Part shown: positions 1 through 7,415 of the stretch, piece by piece
Numbering within the stretch: position 1 is the first letter of the stretch
How the letters are laid out: each line of letters opens with the position of its first letter
Assembly: GCA_002294405.1 (NCBI GenBank)
Contig: DBFP01000010.1
Coordinates: 1,051-16,260 of the forward strand
Direction: 5' to 3'
Source: Anaerolineales bacterium UBA877
GTDB lineage: Bacteria > Chloroflexota > Anaerolineae > Anaerolineales > Villigracilaceae
DNA: 15,210 nt
Notes under the pieces: model-generated
Told to the model about the DNA's origin: nothing
Database searches by the model: none
What the model saw: only the letters and a program-made list of their open reading frames with translations
Translations under genes and position numbers: made by a program

Positions 1-432
1 AAAGGAATGATGTGGCTCATGCCTTTTGCGCGGATTCGGCACTGGTATAACTCCGGTGCTGCATTTGGCATATTCCGGAACGGCAACATGGTATTCACCA
101 TCCTGGCGATCATCATAATCCTGCTGATCCTGTATTATTTTCCCCGGACAGAGAGAAACGATTGGTGGCTGCGCGTAGCCATGTCGCTTCAATTGGCAGG
201 TGCCGCCGGAAATTTACTTGACCGGCTGGCTTTTACTCATGTAACGGATTTCATCTCCGTGGGCAATTTTGCCATTTTCAATGTGGCTGACGCAAGTATT
301 TCCACTGGTGTTGTGGTTTTACTGTTTGGAGTATGGTTAAAAGAGAGAGCTGAAAAGCGGCAAGCCGCCAGGGTTGCCGCACCAGAAACCGGTCAAAATG
401 TGCCCACAGAAGATGAGGCGAAGCGTGGGTGA
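1..432 (+). CDS. lspA: Lipoprotein signal peptidase (signal peptidase II), 5'-partial
   Basis: LspA is the membrane aspartyl protease that cleaves the signal peptide from diacylglyceryl-modified prolipoproteins. The reading frame is open from base 1. The visible part starts just before the conserved NSGAAFG motif (bases 49-69), so roughly the first 35 residues, including TM1 and the usual DQxTK region, lie upstream of the window. The two catalytic aspartates are present: one in GNLLDR (codon 220-222) and one in FNVADASI (codon 289-291). Hydrophobic segments fall at about 85-144, 175-215 and 295-335. The C-terminal tail is charged and ends at TGA 430-432. It overlaps the likely start of the downstream pseudouridine synthase gene; an lspA-rluD order is common in Gram-positive genomes. 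ATG codons at 7 and 10 are internal methionines, not the start. Function is secure; only the N-terminus is unseen. Confidence 0.95.
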   Translation, partial: KGMMWLMPFARIRHWYNSGAAFGIFRNGNMVFTILAIIIILLILYYFPRTERNDWWLRVAMSLQLAGAAGNLLDRLAFTHVTDFISVGNFAIFNVADASISTGVVVLLFGVWLKERAEKRQAARVAAPETGQNVPTEDEAKRG

Positions 433-1348
433 TCGGGTTGAAATTTTCAAATACCGAAAAGATGAAAAGCAGCGATTGGATGTTTTCCTGGTAACCTGTC
501 TGGAAGAATTATCCCGTTCAAGAATCCAGGGCCTCATTAAGGATGGATTCATCAAGGTGAATGAGGTAATCGTTAAAAAGACCGGCAGGGACCTGGAATT
601 GGGGGACAAAATAGAGATACGGATCCCATCTCCAGTCCCAAGTGGATTAGTGGCTGAAGATATCCCTCTTGACATAATCTTTGAGAACCAGGATTTGGCG
701 GTGGTTAATAAACCAGCCGGAATGGTGATCCATCCCTCCCCCGGGCACAACAGTGGGACTCTTGTCAATGCGGCACTCGGATATTTTTCTGAACTGGCAG
801 GAATCGGCGGAGAAGAACGACCGGGAATTGTTCACCGGTTGGATAAAGATACCTCCGGATTGATCGTGGTGGCCAAAAACGATCGATCTCACCATTGGCT
901 GCAGGAACAGTTTAAATCCCGAAAGGTAAAAAAAACCTACCTGGCGTTGGTGGATGGGAAACCGCCCACGCCCGCAGGGAGAGTGGAAACCCCGATTGGA
1001 CGCAACACGACACACCGAAAACTGATGGCAGTTGTCCCGTTGGAAAAAGGTCGGGAAGCAGTAAGTGAATTCCGAACACTGGAAAATTTCCCGACTCACA
1101 CCCTTCTCGAGATCCATCCACTTACGGGACGGACACACCAGATTCGGGTGCACCTGGCTTTTTTAGGCTGTCCGGTTACAGCGGACCGGGTATATGGAAA
1201 ACGGAAAAGTTCAGTGGAATTGGGGAGGCATTTTCTCCATGCTTACCAATTGCAGATTACACTTCCAGATGAAGAACATGCAAGGGTTTTCACCGCGCCT
1301 CTTCCACAGGATTTGCAGCAAGTATTGGATGACCTGCGACCAAGGTAA
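425..1348 (+). CDS. rluD: RluA/RluD-family 23S rRNA pseudouridine synthase
   Basis: This enzyme isomerises uridine to pseudouridine in rRNA. An N-terminal S4 RNA-binding domain (about residues 10-70, with RLDVFL and SRSRIQGLI) precedes the PseudoU_synth_2 catalytic domain. The catalytic aspartate lies in HRLDKDTSG (Asp codon 842-844). Further family motifs are [16 protein letters not shown] and [20 protein letters not shown] prefer the GTG start at 425. It has GAGG at 415-418 six bases upstream and overlaps the lspA stop by 8 bases, suggesting translational coupling. This gives 307 residues, normal for the family. ATG codons at 398 and 413 and a TTG at 374 are in-frame alternatives but lack a good ribosome-binding site. 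The family is certain. The exact target (RluD-like helix 69 versus another 23S site) is not decidable from sequence alone; Bacillus homologues beside lspA are called YlyB. Confidence 0.9.
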   Translation: MGDRVEIFKYRKDEKQRLDVFLVTCLEELSRSRIQGLIKDGFIKVNEVIVKKTGRDLELGDKIEIRIPSPVPSGLVAEDIPLDIIFENQDLAVVNKPAGMVIHPSPGHNSGTLVNAALGYFSELAGIGGEERPGIVHRLDKDTSGLIVVAKNDRSHHWLQEQFKSRKVKKTYLALVDGKPPTPAGRVETPIGRNTTHRKLMAVVPLEKGREAVSEFRTLENFPTHTLLEIHPLTGRTHQIRVHLAFLGCPVTADRVYGKRKSSVELGRHFLHAYQLQITLPDEEHARVFTAPLPQDLQQVLDDLRPR

Positions 1349-1359
1349 AGGAGTGATGT

Positions 1360-2406
1360 ATGGAATTTGTTGATCTCCGTTCTGATACTGTAACAATGCC
1401 AACACCCGCAATGCGCGAAGCCATGGCTGGCGCTGAGGTGGGTGACGATGTATATGGGGAAGACCCCACGGTCAATCATTTGCAGGAATTGGGGGCATCC
1501 CTGATGGGAAAAGAGGCCGGTCTGTTCGTCTCATCGGGAACGATGGGTAACCTGGCAGGAGTATTGGCTCACTGCCAACGCGGGGAAGAGGTGATGGTGG
1601 GTAACAAGTCTCATATTTACTTATATGAGGCGGGGGGGGTTTCAGTGCTCGGCGGTGTTCATTCCTGTCAATTACCCAATCAACCTGATGGTTCGCTGGC
1701 GTTGGAAGATATCAGGGCAGCAATCCGCACAGACGACCCGCATGAACCCGTCTCACGTTTAATCTGCCTGGAGAATACTCACAATCGCTGCGGAGGAACT
1801 TTTCAAACACCAGGATATACGAAACAGATCGCTGATTTTGCTCATACACACGGTCTCTCCATCCACCTGGATGGAGCAAGGATATTTAATGCCGCTGTTG
1901 CCCAGGGTATCCAGGCGAAGGAATTAGCCCAATCCGTTGATTCAGTGACTTTTTGCCTCAGCAAGGGGTTGTGCGCACCGGTCGGGTCGGTTTTATGCGG
2001 CTCGAAGGAGTTCATCAATAAGGCAAACCGGGTCAGGAAAATGCTCGGCGGCGGGATGCGGCAAGCCGGCATCCTGGCGGCCGCGGGGATAGTTGCCCTG
2101 GAGACCATGATCGGAAGGTTAACTGAGGATCATGTCCGGGCTGGGTATTTAGCCAAAGGGTTAAGGCAGATTCCGGATCTTGTTCTTAACCAGGATGATC
2201 CAGCGACGAATATGATGTTTTTATCCCTGGACCCCAAGGTTAAATTGGATGGTGTTGCCATCGAGCGAAAGCTAAAAGAATTGGGCATCCTTGCAGACAC
2301 GACAGGTCCACGCAGTTTTCGGCTGGTGGTGCATTATGGGATCAATGACGAAGGAGTGGAGAGAACCATCAAGGCCTTCCGTTCTGTTCTGGAAAATTCC
2401 CAGTAA
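1360..2406 (+). CDS. ltaE: Low-specificity L-threonine aldolase
   Basis: This is a PLP-dependent fold-type I enzyme that cleaves L-threonine or L-allo-threonine to glycine and acetaldehyde in the cytoplasm. The protein has 348 residues, the normal family length. It opens with the hallmark [15 protein letters not shown]. Active-site features are the PLP-stacking histidine H84 (NKSHIY), the cofactor-binding IHLDGAR (D171, R173), and the Schiff-base lysine K202 in [10 protein letters not shown]. The glycine-rich GGGMRQAG stretch that follows is also typical. The start ATG has a strong AAAGGAG at 1347-1353, six bases upstream, abutting the stop of the pseudouridine synthase gene (11-base gap). 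This makes it likely to be co-transcribed, although no functional tie to its neighbours is evident. Nothing is truncated. The close beta-eliminating relatives (tryptophanase/tyrosine lyase) lack this N-terminal signature. Confidence 0.95.
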   Translation: MEFVDLRSDTVTMPTPAMREAMAGAEVGDDVYGEDPTVNHLQELGASLMGKEAGLFVSSGTMGNLAGVLAHCQRGEEVMVGNKSHIYLYEAGGVSVLGGVHSCQLPNQPDGSLALEDIRAAIRTDDPHEPVSRLICLENTHNRCGGTFQTPGYTKQIADFAHTHGLSIHLDGARIFNAAVAQGIQAKELAQSVDSVTFCLSKGLCAPVGSVLCGSKEFINKANRVRKMLGGGMRQAGILAAAGIVALETMIGRLTEDHVRAGYLAKGLRQIPDLVLNQDDPATNMMFLSLDPKVKLDGVAIERKLKELGILADTTGPRSFRLVVHYGINDEGVERTIKAFRSVLENSQ

Positions 2407-2416
2407 CGGGATAAGT

Positions 2417-2422
2417 TATAAT
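2417..2422 (+). promoter_or_regulatory. Possible -10 element upstream of punA
   Basis: A perfect TATAAT lies in the 56-base gap between the threonine aldolase stop and the PNP start. It would place transcription initiation near 2429 and leave a leader of about 34 bases containing the GGAG at 2452-2455. No convincing TTGACA-like -35 is seen 16-18 bases upstream, so this is weak evidence for an internal promoter. Confidence 0.25.
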
Positions 2423-2462
2423 TCTCACATCCAAGGTAACGGTGGAATATTGGAGTGGTGGC

Positions 2463-3293
2463 ATGGAGATCACAACGGAGATCATTAACCAGGTAACGAA
2501 CAGCATTCTATCAAAAGTTCAATGCCAACCGCGTATCGGATTGATCCTGGGCACTGGTTTAGGCGGGTTTGCTGATTCCATCCAAAAATCTACCATCCTC
2601 CCGTATCGCGAAATACCCGGTTGGCCGGTTTCCACGGTGATGGGTCACTCCGGACAACTGGTCATCGGTGAATTGGAGAGTCAATCGATTTTTGTGATGC
2701 GGGGGCGTGTCCACTTTTATGAAGGCTACACCATGCAGCAGGTTACGCTGCCTATCCGGGTGATGCAGCGATTGGGGATTGAAATCCTTATCGTGACCAA
2801 TGCTGCCGGGGCAATTAAACCGGAATTTTTTCCAGGCGACGTGATGCTGATCACCGATAATCTAAACCTGGCCGGGATGTCCGGTCTAAATCCTCTCATC
2901 GGACCCAATCTGGATGATTTCGGAACCAGGTTTCCTGACATGAGCCAGGCATATGACCGGAGCTTGTGCGATTTGGCGCGCAAGGTCGCCCGGGAGAAAA
3001 ACATCCCCCTTCAGGAAGGGGTATATGTCGGCCTCAGCGGTCCATCCTTTGAATCTCCCGCAGATCTGCGTTTTTTACGCCTGGCAGGAGCAGATGCGGT
3101 GGGAATGTCAACCGTCTCCGAGGTGATTGTAGCGCGTCATGGAGGCACCCGGGTCCTTGGTTTTTCCGGTATCAGTAACAAGGCTAACCTGGATGGAGAA
3201 ACCATCACCTCGCATGAGGAGGTTCTCAACGCGGGTCGCCTGATCGTCCCAAAGTTGGAAACTCTCATTCGAGGCGTGCTGCAAGAGATTTAA
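2463..3293 (+). CDS. punA: Purine nucleoside phosphorylase (trimeric type, family 2)
   Basis: PunA phosphorolyses purine (deoxy)nucleosides, mainly inosine and guanosine, to the free base and (deoxy)ribose-1-phosphate in purine salvage. The 276-residue protein has the trimeric PNP layout. The phosphate-binding region comprises the LGTGLGG loop, GHSGQLV and GRVHFYEGY. The VTNAAGAIKPEF segment follows, and the base-binding part includes SGPSFESPADLR and GADAVGMSTVSEV. The purine-contacting asparagine sits in ISNKANL near the C-terminus. I chose ATG 2463 because GGAG at 2452-2455 lies seven bases upstream. An in-frame GTG at 2442 would add seven residues but lacks a ribosome-binding site. It may have its own promoter just upstream. 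Nothing is abnormal. MTA phosphorylase is a related family, but the base-site motifs favour PNP. Confidence 0.93.
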   Translation: MEITTEIINQVTNSILSKVQCQPRIGLILGTGLGGFADSIQKSTILPYREIPGWPVSTVMGHSGQLVIGELESQSIFVMRGRVHFYEGYTMQQVTLPIRVMQRLGIEILIVTNAAGAIKPEFFPGDVMLITDNLNLAGMSGLNPLIGPNLDDFGTRFPDMSQAYDRSLCDLARKVAREKNIPLQEGVYVGLSGPSFESPADLRFLRLAGADAVGMSTVSEVIVARHGGTRVLGFSGISNKANLDGETITSHEEVLNAGRLIVPKLETLIRGVLQEI

Positions 3294-3302
3294 AAGGGTG
3301 GG

Positions 3303-3983
3303 ATGGCTTCCGTTCTCCTTTTTTTTTCAAGATATGCTATTCCAATATTCGTCCTTCTTGGAATCGGACTGTTTTTTTCCATTCGCAACCTGCTAAGAGC
3401 ACGCCGGGAAATGGGTGGATCTTTTTACGGGTTGGAGCGGGAAATTTCCCGCAGACATATAACCCAGGCAATTGCTGTTTTTTCCTTGATTGTTTTCCTG
3501 GGTGTTGCAGAAATGGTGCTGACCATTTTCCTGACACCAAACATGCCGGCTTTTTCTTTTCTCGTTTCACCGACCATGAATCCATTAATCACACCGTCAA
3601 CAACCATTCCACCCGAGTTGTTGTCCACCATGGGCATCCAGACACCGCTATCAACCGAAACAGTCCAAACCACCGGGTGTATTCCCGGTCAAATAATGAT
3701 CTCTTCTCCAAAACCAGGAGATGTAATTAAAGGCGAAGTGAAATTGATCGGAACGGCTGATATTCCCAATTTTGGTTTTTACAAATATGAGTTTTCCCCT
3801 CTGGGAACCGATAGTTGGTCCACCATCCAGGCAAATCGAAAGGTCAAGCTGGATGCTGAACTGGGAACCTGGGATACGAGCGAGATTACGCCCGGGGATT
3901 ACAACCTTCGCCTGGTGGTTATAAACAATCAAGGCAATCCGTTCCCGCCTTGCATTGTCCCATTAAGAGTAGCAGCCCCCTGA
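3303..3983 (+). CDS. Two-TM membrane-anchored protein with external beta-sandwich domain, function unknown
   Basis: I do not recognise a named family. The 226-residue protein has TM1 (about 9-27) and a basic cytoplasmic loop (about 28-52, rich in R and E). TM2 follows (about 56-78). Then comes a low-complexity Thr/Ser/Pro linker (about 79-124) like those used to cross a cell wall. The C-terminal domain (about 127-224) has the pattern SPKPGDVIKGEVKLIGTA, then a Tyr/Phe-rich strand and a WDTSEITPGDYNLRLVVIN segment. This looks like an immunoglobulin/fibronectin-like beta-sandwich of a kind I associate with surface proteins of Chloroflexota. C126 and C217 flank the domain and could form a disulfide. 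By the positive-inside rule, the loop between TM1 and TM2 is inside and the domain outside. The start ATG follows AAAAGGGTGGG, 9 bases after the punA stop. A surface-adhesion or wall-binding role is possible but unproven. Confidence 0.8.
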   Translation: MASVLLFFSRYAIPIFVLLGIGLFFSIRNLLRARREMGGSFYGLEREISRRHITQAIAVFSLIVFLGVAEMVLTIFLTPNMPAFSFLVSPTMNPLITPSTTIPPELLSTMGIQTPLSTETVQTTGCIPGQIMISSPKPGDVIKGEVKLIGTADIPNFGFYKYEFSPLGTDSWSTIQANRKVKLDAELGTWDTSEITPGDYNLRLVVINNQGNPFPPCIVPLRVAAP

Positions 3984-3991
3984 GGAGAATT

Positions 3992-4531
3992 ATGCCCGAG
4001 GTCGAGATACGCCCAGCACTAGCGAACGATTTGTCTGTTCTAATGGCAATTGACCATTCCTGCCAGACCGAGTACGTTTGGCAAATGAATTTACAACATA
4101 CGGAAGGCCAACTTGGAGCCATATTCCAGGAGATCCGTTTACCACGGTCAGTACCGGTGGTTTACCCGCGATCTTTGAGTACATTGTCCGAATCATGGAA
4201 CCGCCGCTCAGGAGTGCTGGTAGCTGTTGTCGGTGGTCAAGCGGTGGGATACATCCGCGTGAATGATGCAGTCCTCCCGCATACCGCCTGGTTTTTGGAT
4301 GTGGTGATCTCTCCGCGGTTTCGCCGCCAGGGCATTGCGAGTGCGCTGATTTTGGCAGCTCAATCCTGGGCGGTGGAACGAAAGAACCGGCGGGCTTTGC
4401 TTGAAATGCCTTCAAAGAACAGCCCGGCTGTCCACCTGGCGCTCAAACTGGGTTATGAGTTCTGCGGGTATAATGACCAGTATTACGAGAAACAAGATAT
4501 TGCGCTTTTTTTTGGGCGTTTCATCCGGTAG
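3992..4531 (+). CDS. GNAT-family N-acetyltransferase
   Basis: The 179-residue protein has the GNAT fold. The beta4/alpha3 acetyl-CoA pyrophosphate loop is recognisable as RRQGIASAL (R111, G114, A116). It is preceded by the beta4 strand WFLDVVISPRF and followed by the NSPAVHLALKLGYEFCGY segment (about 143-160) typical of motif B. The region before motif A (about 24-75) is longer than in minimal RimI-type enzymes and carries an EYVWQMNL and an RLPRSVPVVYPRS stretch. This suggests a lineage-specific subfamily whose acceptor substrate cannot be named. ATG 3992 is chosen because GAGGAG at 3982-3987 lies upstream, overlapping the stop of the preceding gene. An in-frame TTG at 3950 lies inside that gene and has no ribosome-binding site. 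The family is certain, the substrate unknown. Confidence 0.9.
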   Translation: MPEVEIRPALANDLSVLMAIDHSCQTEYVWQMNLQHTEGQLGAIFQEIRLPRSVPVVYPRSLSTLSESWNRRSGVLVAVVGGQAVGYIRVNDAVLPHTAWFLDVVISPRFRRQGIASALILAAQSWAVERKNRRALLEMPSKNSPAVHLALKLGYEFCGYNDQYYEKQDIALFFGRFIR

Positions 4532-4548
4532 TTTTACGAAAGGTTTTA

Positions 4549-6495
4549 ATGTTTACTGGTTGGTTTAAAGATTTATTGGTGGGGATAAGAACACTCAATG
4601 ATATTTTCACAGCCGGGATCGCCATCACGGCTTTTTCGCTGTTGTTATATGCGCTGTCATTCAATTTGCGTGACCGTGTGGCGCGTTCGTTTGCCATCAT
4701 CCTGGTATGCGTTGTGGTGGTTTTTACTTCCGAAGCCCTAGAGAGTTCAGCGGCGTCGGAGCAAATGATAGGCTTATTCCTGCGCCTTGAGTGGTTGGGG
4801 ATCATTTACTTACCTCCGGCTTACTTGCATTTATCAGATGCCATACTGGTTACCACAGGCCGCCCTTCACGTGGACGCAGGCGGTTTGCAGTCAGGGCCA
4901 TGTATGCCATATCTACAGGATTCTTGCTCCTGCTCAGCCTGGGTTATCTGCTCGGTCCAATGGTGATGACCGGTCAACCAGCGCCTCATTTGCAGCGGAC
5001 CATCTGGACAGAAATCTTTACTGCATATTACTTTTTATTGATGATCTTGGCCTGGGTATTATTTAGCCGCGCATATCGACGCACAATAACCCGCTCTGGT
5101 CGCCGTCGCATGATCTACCTGCTGGCCGGAGCAACTGCCCCGGCGTTGGGATCGTTTCCATACCTTTTATACGGTTCAACCCTGGCAGAAAACCACCCAT
5201 ATCTCTTTTGGGGTGTGGCGCTGGCAAGCAACCTCCTCGTCGGCGGGCTAATTATCATCATGGCATACGCAGTGGCCTTCTTTGGTGTCTCCTGGCCTGA
5301 CAGGGTGGTTAAGACCCGGTTGTTCAAGTGGATCATGCGCGGACCTGTCACCGCCTCCATCGCATTGGGCGTGATGACCATCGTCCGGCGGGTCGGGGAG
5401 TTGTTTGGGACGATATATTCCGGCGCTGTACCGACAGCAATGGTCGCATCTGTATTACTGATGGAACACACAATTACCCTGGCTGCACCATTATGGGAGA
5501 GGTTTATTTTTTATGGACGCGACAGGGCCGACCTGGCCTTGCTGCAAAATTTTGAAGAACGCCTGATCACCCAAAACGACTTGCGTCAATTCCTTGAATC
5601 GGTCCTGGCAGCCGTCCGAGACCATTTGCAATCGCCGGCTGCGTTTGTCGCAGCACTGGACGGTGATGAACTGTCAATGGTGGTATCGACCAGGAATTTA
5701 CCGCTCTTAAAAGAATCCAACTTATCGGAGGCACTGCAAGTTGTTTCCGTTGAGGGGAACGGGAATGGTGACGAATACATTTGGGGTAGTTACTGGTTGT
5801 TTCCCCTACACCAACCACCGGAAACAGTGGAAGGTGACCCAATCTTGCTTGGTTTGCTGGGAGTTATTCGCCAGCCAAACCAGTCCATCCAAAATGAGCA
5901 GCGCCAGGCACTCAAATTACTCATCCAGCGGGCTTCCCTGGCATTGCAGGATCGTCGATTACAAAAAAGTGTTTTCCGCTCCCTGGAAGATCTTCGACCG
6001 CAGGTTGATATGTTCCAACGCCTGAGGGCGGTCGGTCGATATGATAGCAAGACAAACTTGCTAGAGGAAACCCTGCCGCCTGAGACGGATATGTCGGGGT
6101 GGGTGCGGGATGCCCTGACACACTACTGGGGTGGGCCGAAATTGACTCAAAATCCCCTGCTGAATCTTCAGATTGTCCAGGCTGCCCTGAATGGCCACAA
6201 TGACAATCCAGCCAATGCATTAAGGTCCATCCTGCGCCAGGCAATTGACAATGTCCGTCCGGAGGGAGAGCGGCGTTTTACAGGTGAATGGATATTATTT
6301 AATATCCTCGAAATGAAATTCGTTGAAGGTCGCAAAGTGCGGGAAGTTGCAACCCGGTTGGCAATGTCCGAAGCCGACTTGTACCGTAAACAAAGAGTTG
6401 CAATTGAAGAAGTGGCACGCGTGATTCTGGATATGGAGCGTGAGACGCAGGAGCAGGTTCACGGGGAGGAGGTTGGAAAATTACATGGTGCATAA
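4549..6495 (+). CDS. Membrane sensor: 7TM-type N-terminus, GAF-like domain, C-terminal HTH-like domain
   Basis: The 648-residue protein has three parts. Residues about 15-315 hold eight or so hydrophobic segments. FLRLEWLGIIYLPPAYLH (77-94) strongly resembles the 7TM sensor region found N-terminal to many histidine kinases. Residues about 325-465 begin with a helix (LLQNFEERLITQNDL) and look like a GAF-type domain, followed by a short helical linker. Residues about 515-632 form a helical domain containing NPLLNLQIVQAAL, then ALRSILRQAID, and a helix-turn-helix-like VREVATRLAMSEADLYRKQR (597-616). The order resembles a C-terminal domain I associate with Chloroflexota regulators, with sigma-region-4-like HTH character. 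I see no H-box and no N/G ATPase boxes, so it is not a complete histidine kinase. A membrane-bound one-component regulator is the best inference. The start ATG has GAAAGG upstream. The 3' end overlaps the S1-domain gene by 11 bases. Confidence 0.75.
   Translation: MFTGWFKDLLVGIRTLNDIFTAGIAITAFSLLLYALSFNLRDRVARSFAIILVCVVVVFTSEALESSAASEQMIGLFLRLEWLGIIYLPPAYLHLSDAILVTTGRPSRGRRRFAVRAMYAISTGFLLLLSLGYLLGPMVMTGQPAPHLQRTIWTEIFTAYYFLLMILAWVLFSRAYRRTITRSGRRRMIYLLAGATAPALGSFPYLLYGSTLAENHPYLFWGVALASNLLVGGLIIIMAYAVAFFGVSWPDRVVKTRLFKWIMRGPVTASIALGVMTIVRRVGELFGTIYSGAVPTAMVASVLLMEHTITLAAPLWERFIFYGRDRADLALLQNFEERLITQNDLRQFLESVLAAVRDHLQSPAAFVAALDGDELSMVVSTRNLPLLKESNLSEALQVVSVEGNGNGDEYIWGSYWLFPLHQPPETVEGDPILLGLLGVIRQPNQSIQNEQRQALKLLIQRASLALQDRRLQKSVFRSLEDLRPQVDMFQRLRAVGRYDSKTNLLEETLPPETDMSGWVRDALTHYWGGPKLTQNPLLNLQIVQAALNGHNDNPANALRSILRQAIDNVRPEGERRFTGEWILFNILEMKFVEGRKVREVATRLAMSEADLYRKQRVAIEEVARVILDMERETQEQVHGEEVGKLHGA
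6467..6472 (+). promoter_or_regulatory. Strong Shine-Dalgarno inside the sensor gene, serving the S1 gene
   Basis: A full AGGAGG lies in the last codons of the sensor gene, 12 bases before the ATG at 6485. The spacing is longer than ideal. However, the in-frame TTG at 6473 directly abuts the motif and is too close, so ATG 6485 remains the best start. Confidence 0.5.
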
Positions 6496-7414
6496 ACAAT
6501 TCTCTGACCAAGATATTCCAAAGTATGATGATGGCTGGTGGGCGGCGGTTTTAGCGGAGGAAGAAAGTCGGACCGTTCATCCTGCCATCAAGCCTCAAAA
6601 GATTGAAGAGCCGGCAAAAAGATCGATAGACTGGGAGCGCGCGCTCAGGATATACCAGCAGGATGGAATAATTGAAATGACTGTCACTGGATACAACCGG
6701 GGCGGCTTGCTTGTGGAAAGTGAAGGTTTAAGTGGTTTTGTCCCATGTTCACACTTGGTGGATATGCCGATCCAACCAAGTGAAAACAGGAAGGAAGAAT
6801 GCTTTTCCGTATATGTCAACCGGAGAATGAGACTAAAGGTGATCGAGTGTGTCCAGGAAGAGAGCCGCATGGTTTTTTCAGAAAGAGCCGCCCGGGCGGA
6901 GGCGGGGAAACGACCGGAACTTTTCAATACCATCCAATCCGGGCAAAATCTTAGAGGGGAAGTGACAAATATTACTGAATTTGGTGTTTTCGTGGACCTG
7001 GGAGGTGTGGAAGGTCTTATTCATATTTCCGAACTATCCTGGGGACGCGTCCCTCATCCCAGCCAGGTTTGCAAAGTTGGTCAGCAAGTTGAAGTCAAGG
7101 TGATGGAAGTTTCTCCGGAACGCTGTCGTATAGCCCTGAGTTTGAAACGTTTACTACCAAATCCTTGGGAATGTGTGCAGGAGAGATATCCAATCAATGC
7201 GATTGTCTCGGCGGTAGTTACAGCGTTGGCACCATTTGGCGCCTTTGCCCGACTGGAAGAAGGCTTGGAAGGCCTGATCCATGCTTCAGAGATCCCGCTG
7301 CCTGCCAACACGACAATGAAAGATTACCTATCACCTGGCAAGGTTGTGCAGGTGCGGGTTCTACAAGTGGAAGCCTCACGCCAACGCCTTAGTTTGAGCA
7401 TGAAGATTAATTGA
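6485..7414 (+). CDS. S1 RNA-binding domain protein (short bS1-like, three S1 repeats)
   Basis: The 309-residue protein carries three consecutive OB-fold S1 domains. Domain 1 (about 60-135) is the most divergent and keeps GLLVESEGLSGFVPCSHL. Domain 2 (about 151-221) is canonical, with GEVTNITEFGVFVDLGGVEGLIHISELSWGRV-type spacing and a closing ALSLKRL. Domain 3 (about 236-307) reads APFGAFARLEEGLEGLIHASEI and ends LSLSMKI. An acidic N-terminal extension (about 10-30) contains WWAAVLAEEE. Such proteins are usually annotated as 30S ribosomal protein S1, which binds mRNA at initiation, but bS1 generally has four to six domains, so a specialised RNA-binding role is possible. The start overlaps the end of the sensor gene by 11 bases and the stop is one base before ftsK, so the three genes are very likely one transcript. 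Confidence 0.88.
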   Translation: MVHKQFSDQDIPKYDDGWWAAVLAEEESRTVHPAIKPQKIEEPAKRSIDWERALRIYQQDGIIEMTVTGYNRGGLLVESEGLSGFVPCSHLVDMPIQPSENRKEECFSVYVNRRMRLKVIECVQEESRMVFSERAARAEAGKRPELFNTIQSGQNLRGEVTNITEFGVFVDLGGVEGLIHISELSWGRVPHPSQVCKVGQQVEVKVMEVSPERCRIALSLKRLLPNPWECVQERYPINAIVSAVVTALAPFGAFARLEEGLEGLIHASEIPLPANTTMKDYLSPGKVVQVRVLQVEASRQRLSLSMKIN

Positions 7415-7415
7415 C

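Noticed and set aside
1857..1876. Perfect 9-bp inverted repeat with a 2-base loop inside the threonine aldolase gene
   Set aside because: It encodes the conserved SIHLDGA active-site segment, so the symmetry is explained by coding constraint, and no T-run follows.
4549..6495. Calling the membrane sensor a histidine kinase
   Set aside because: The N-terminal region resembles kinase 7TM sensors, but no H-box and no N, G1 or G2 ATP-binding motifs occur in the remaining 330 residues.
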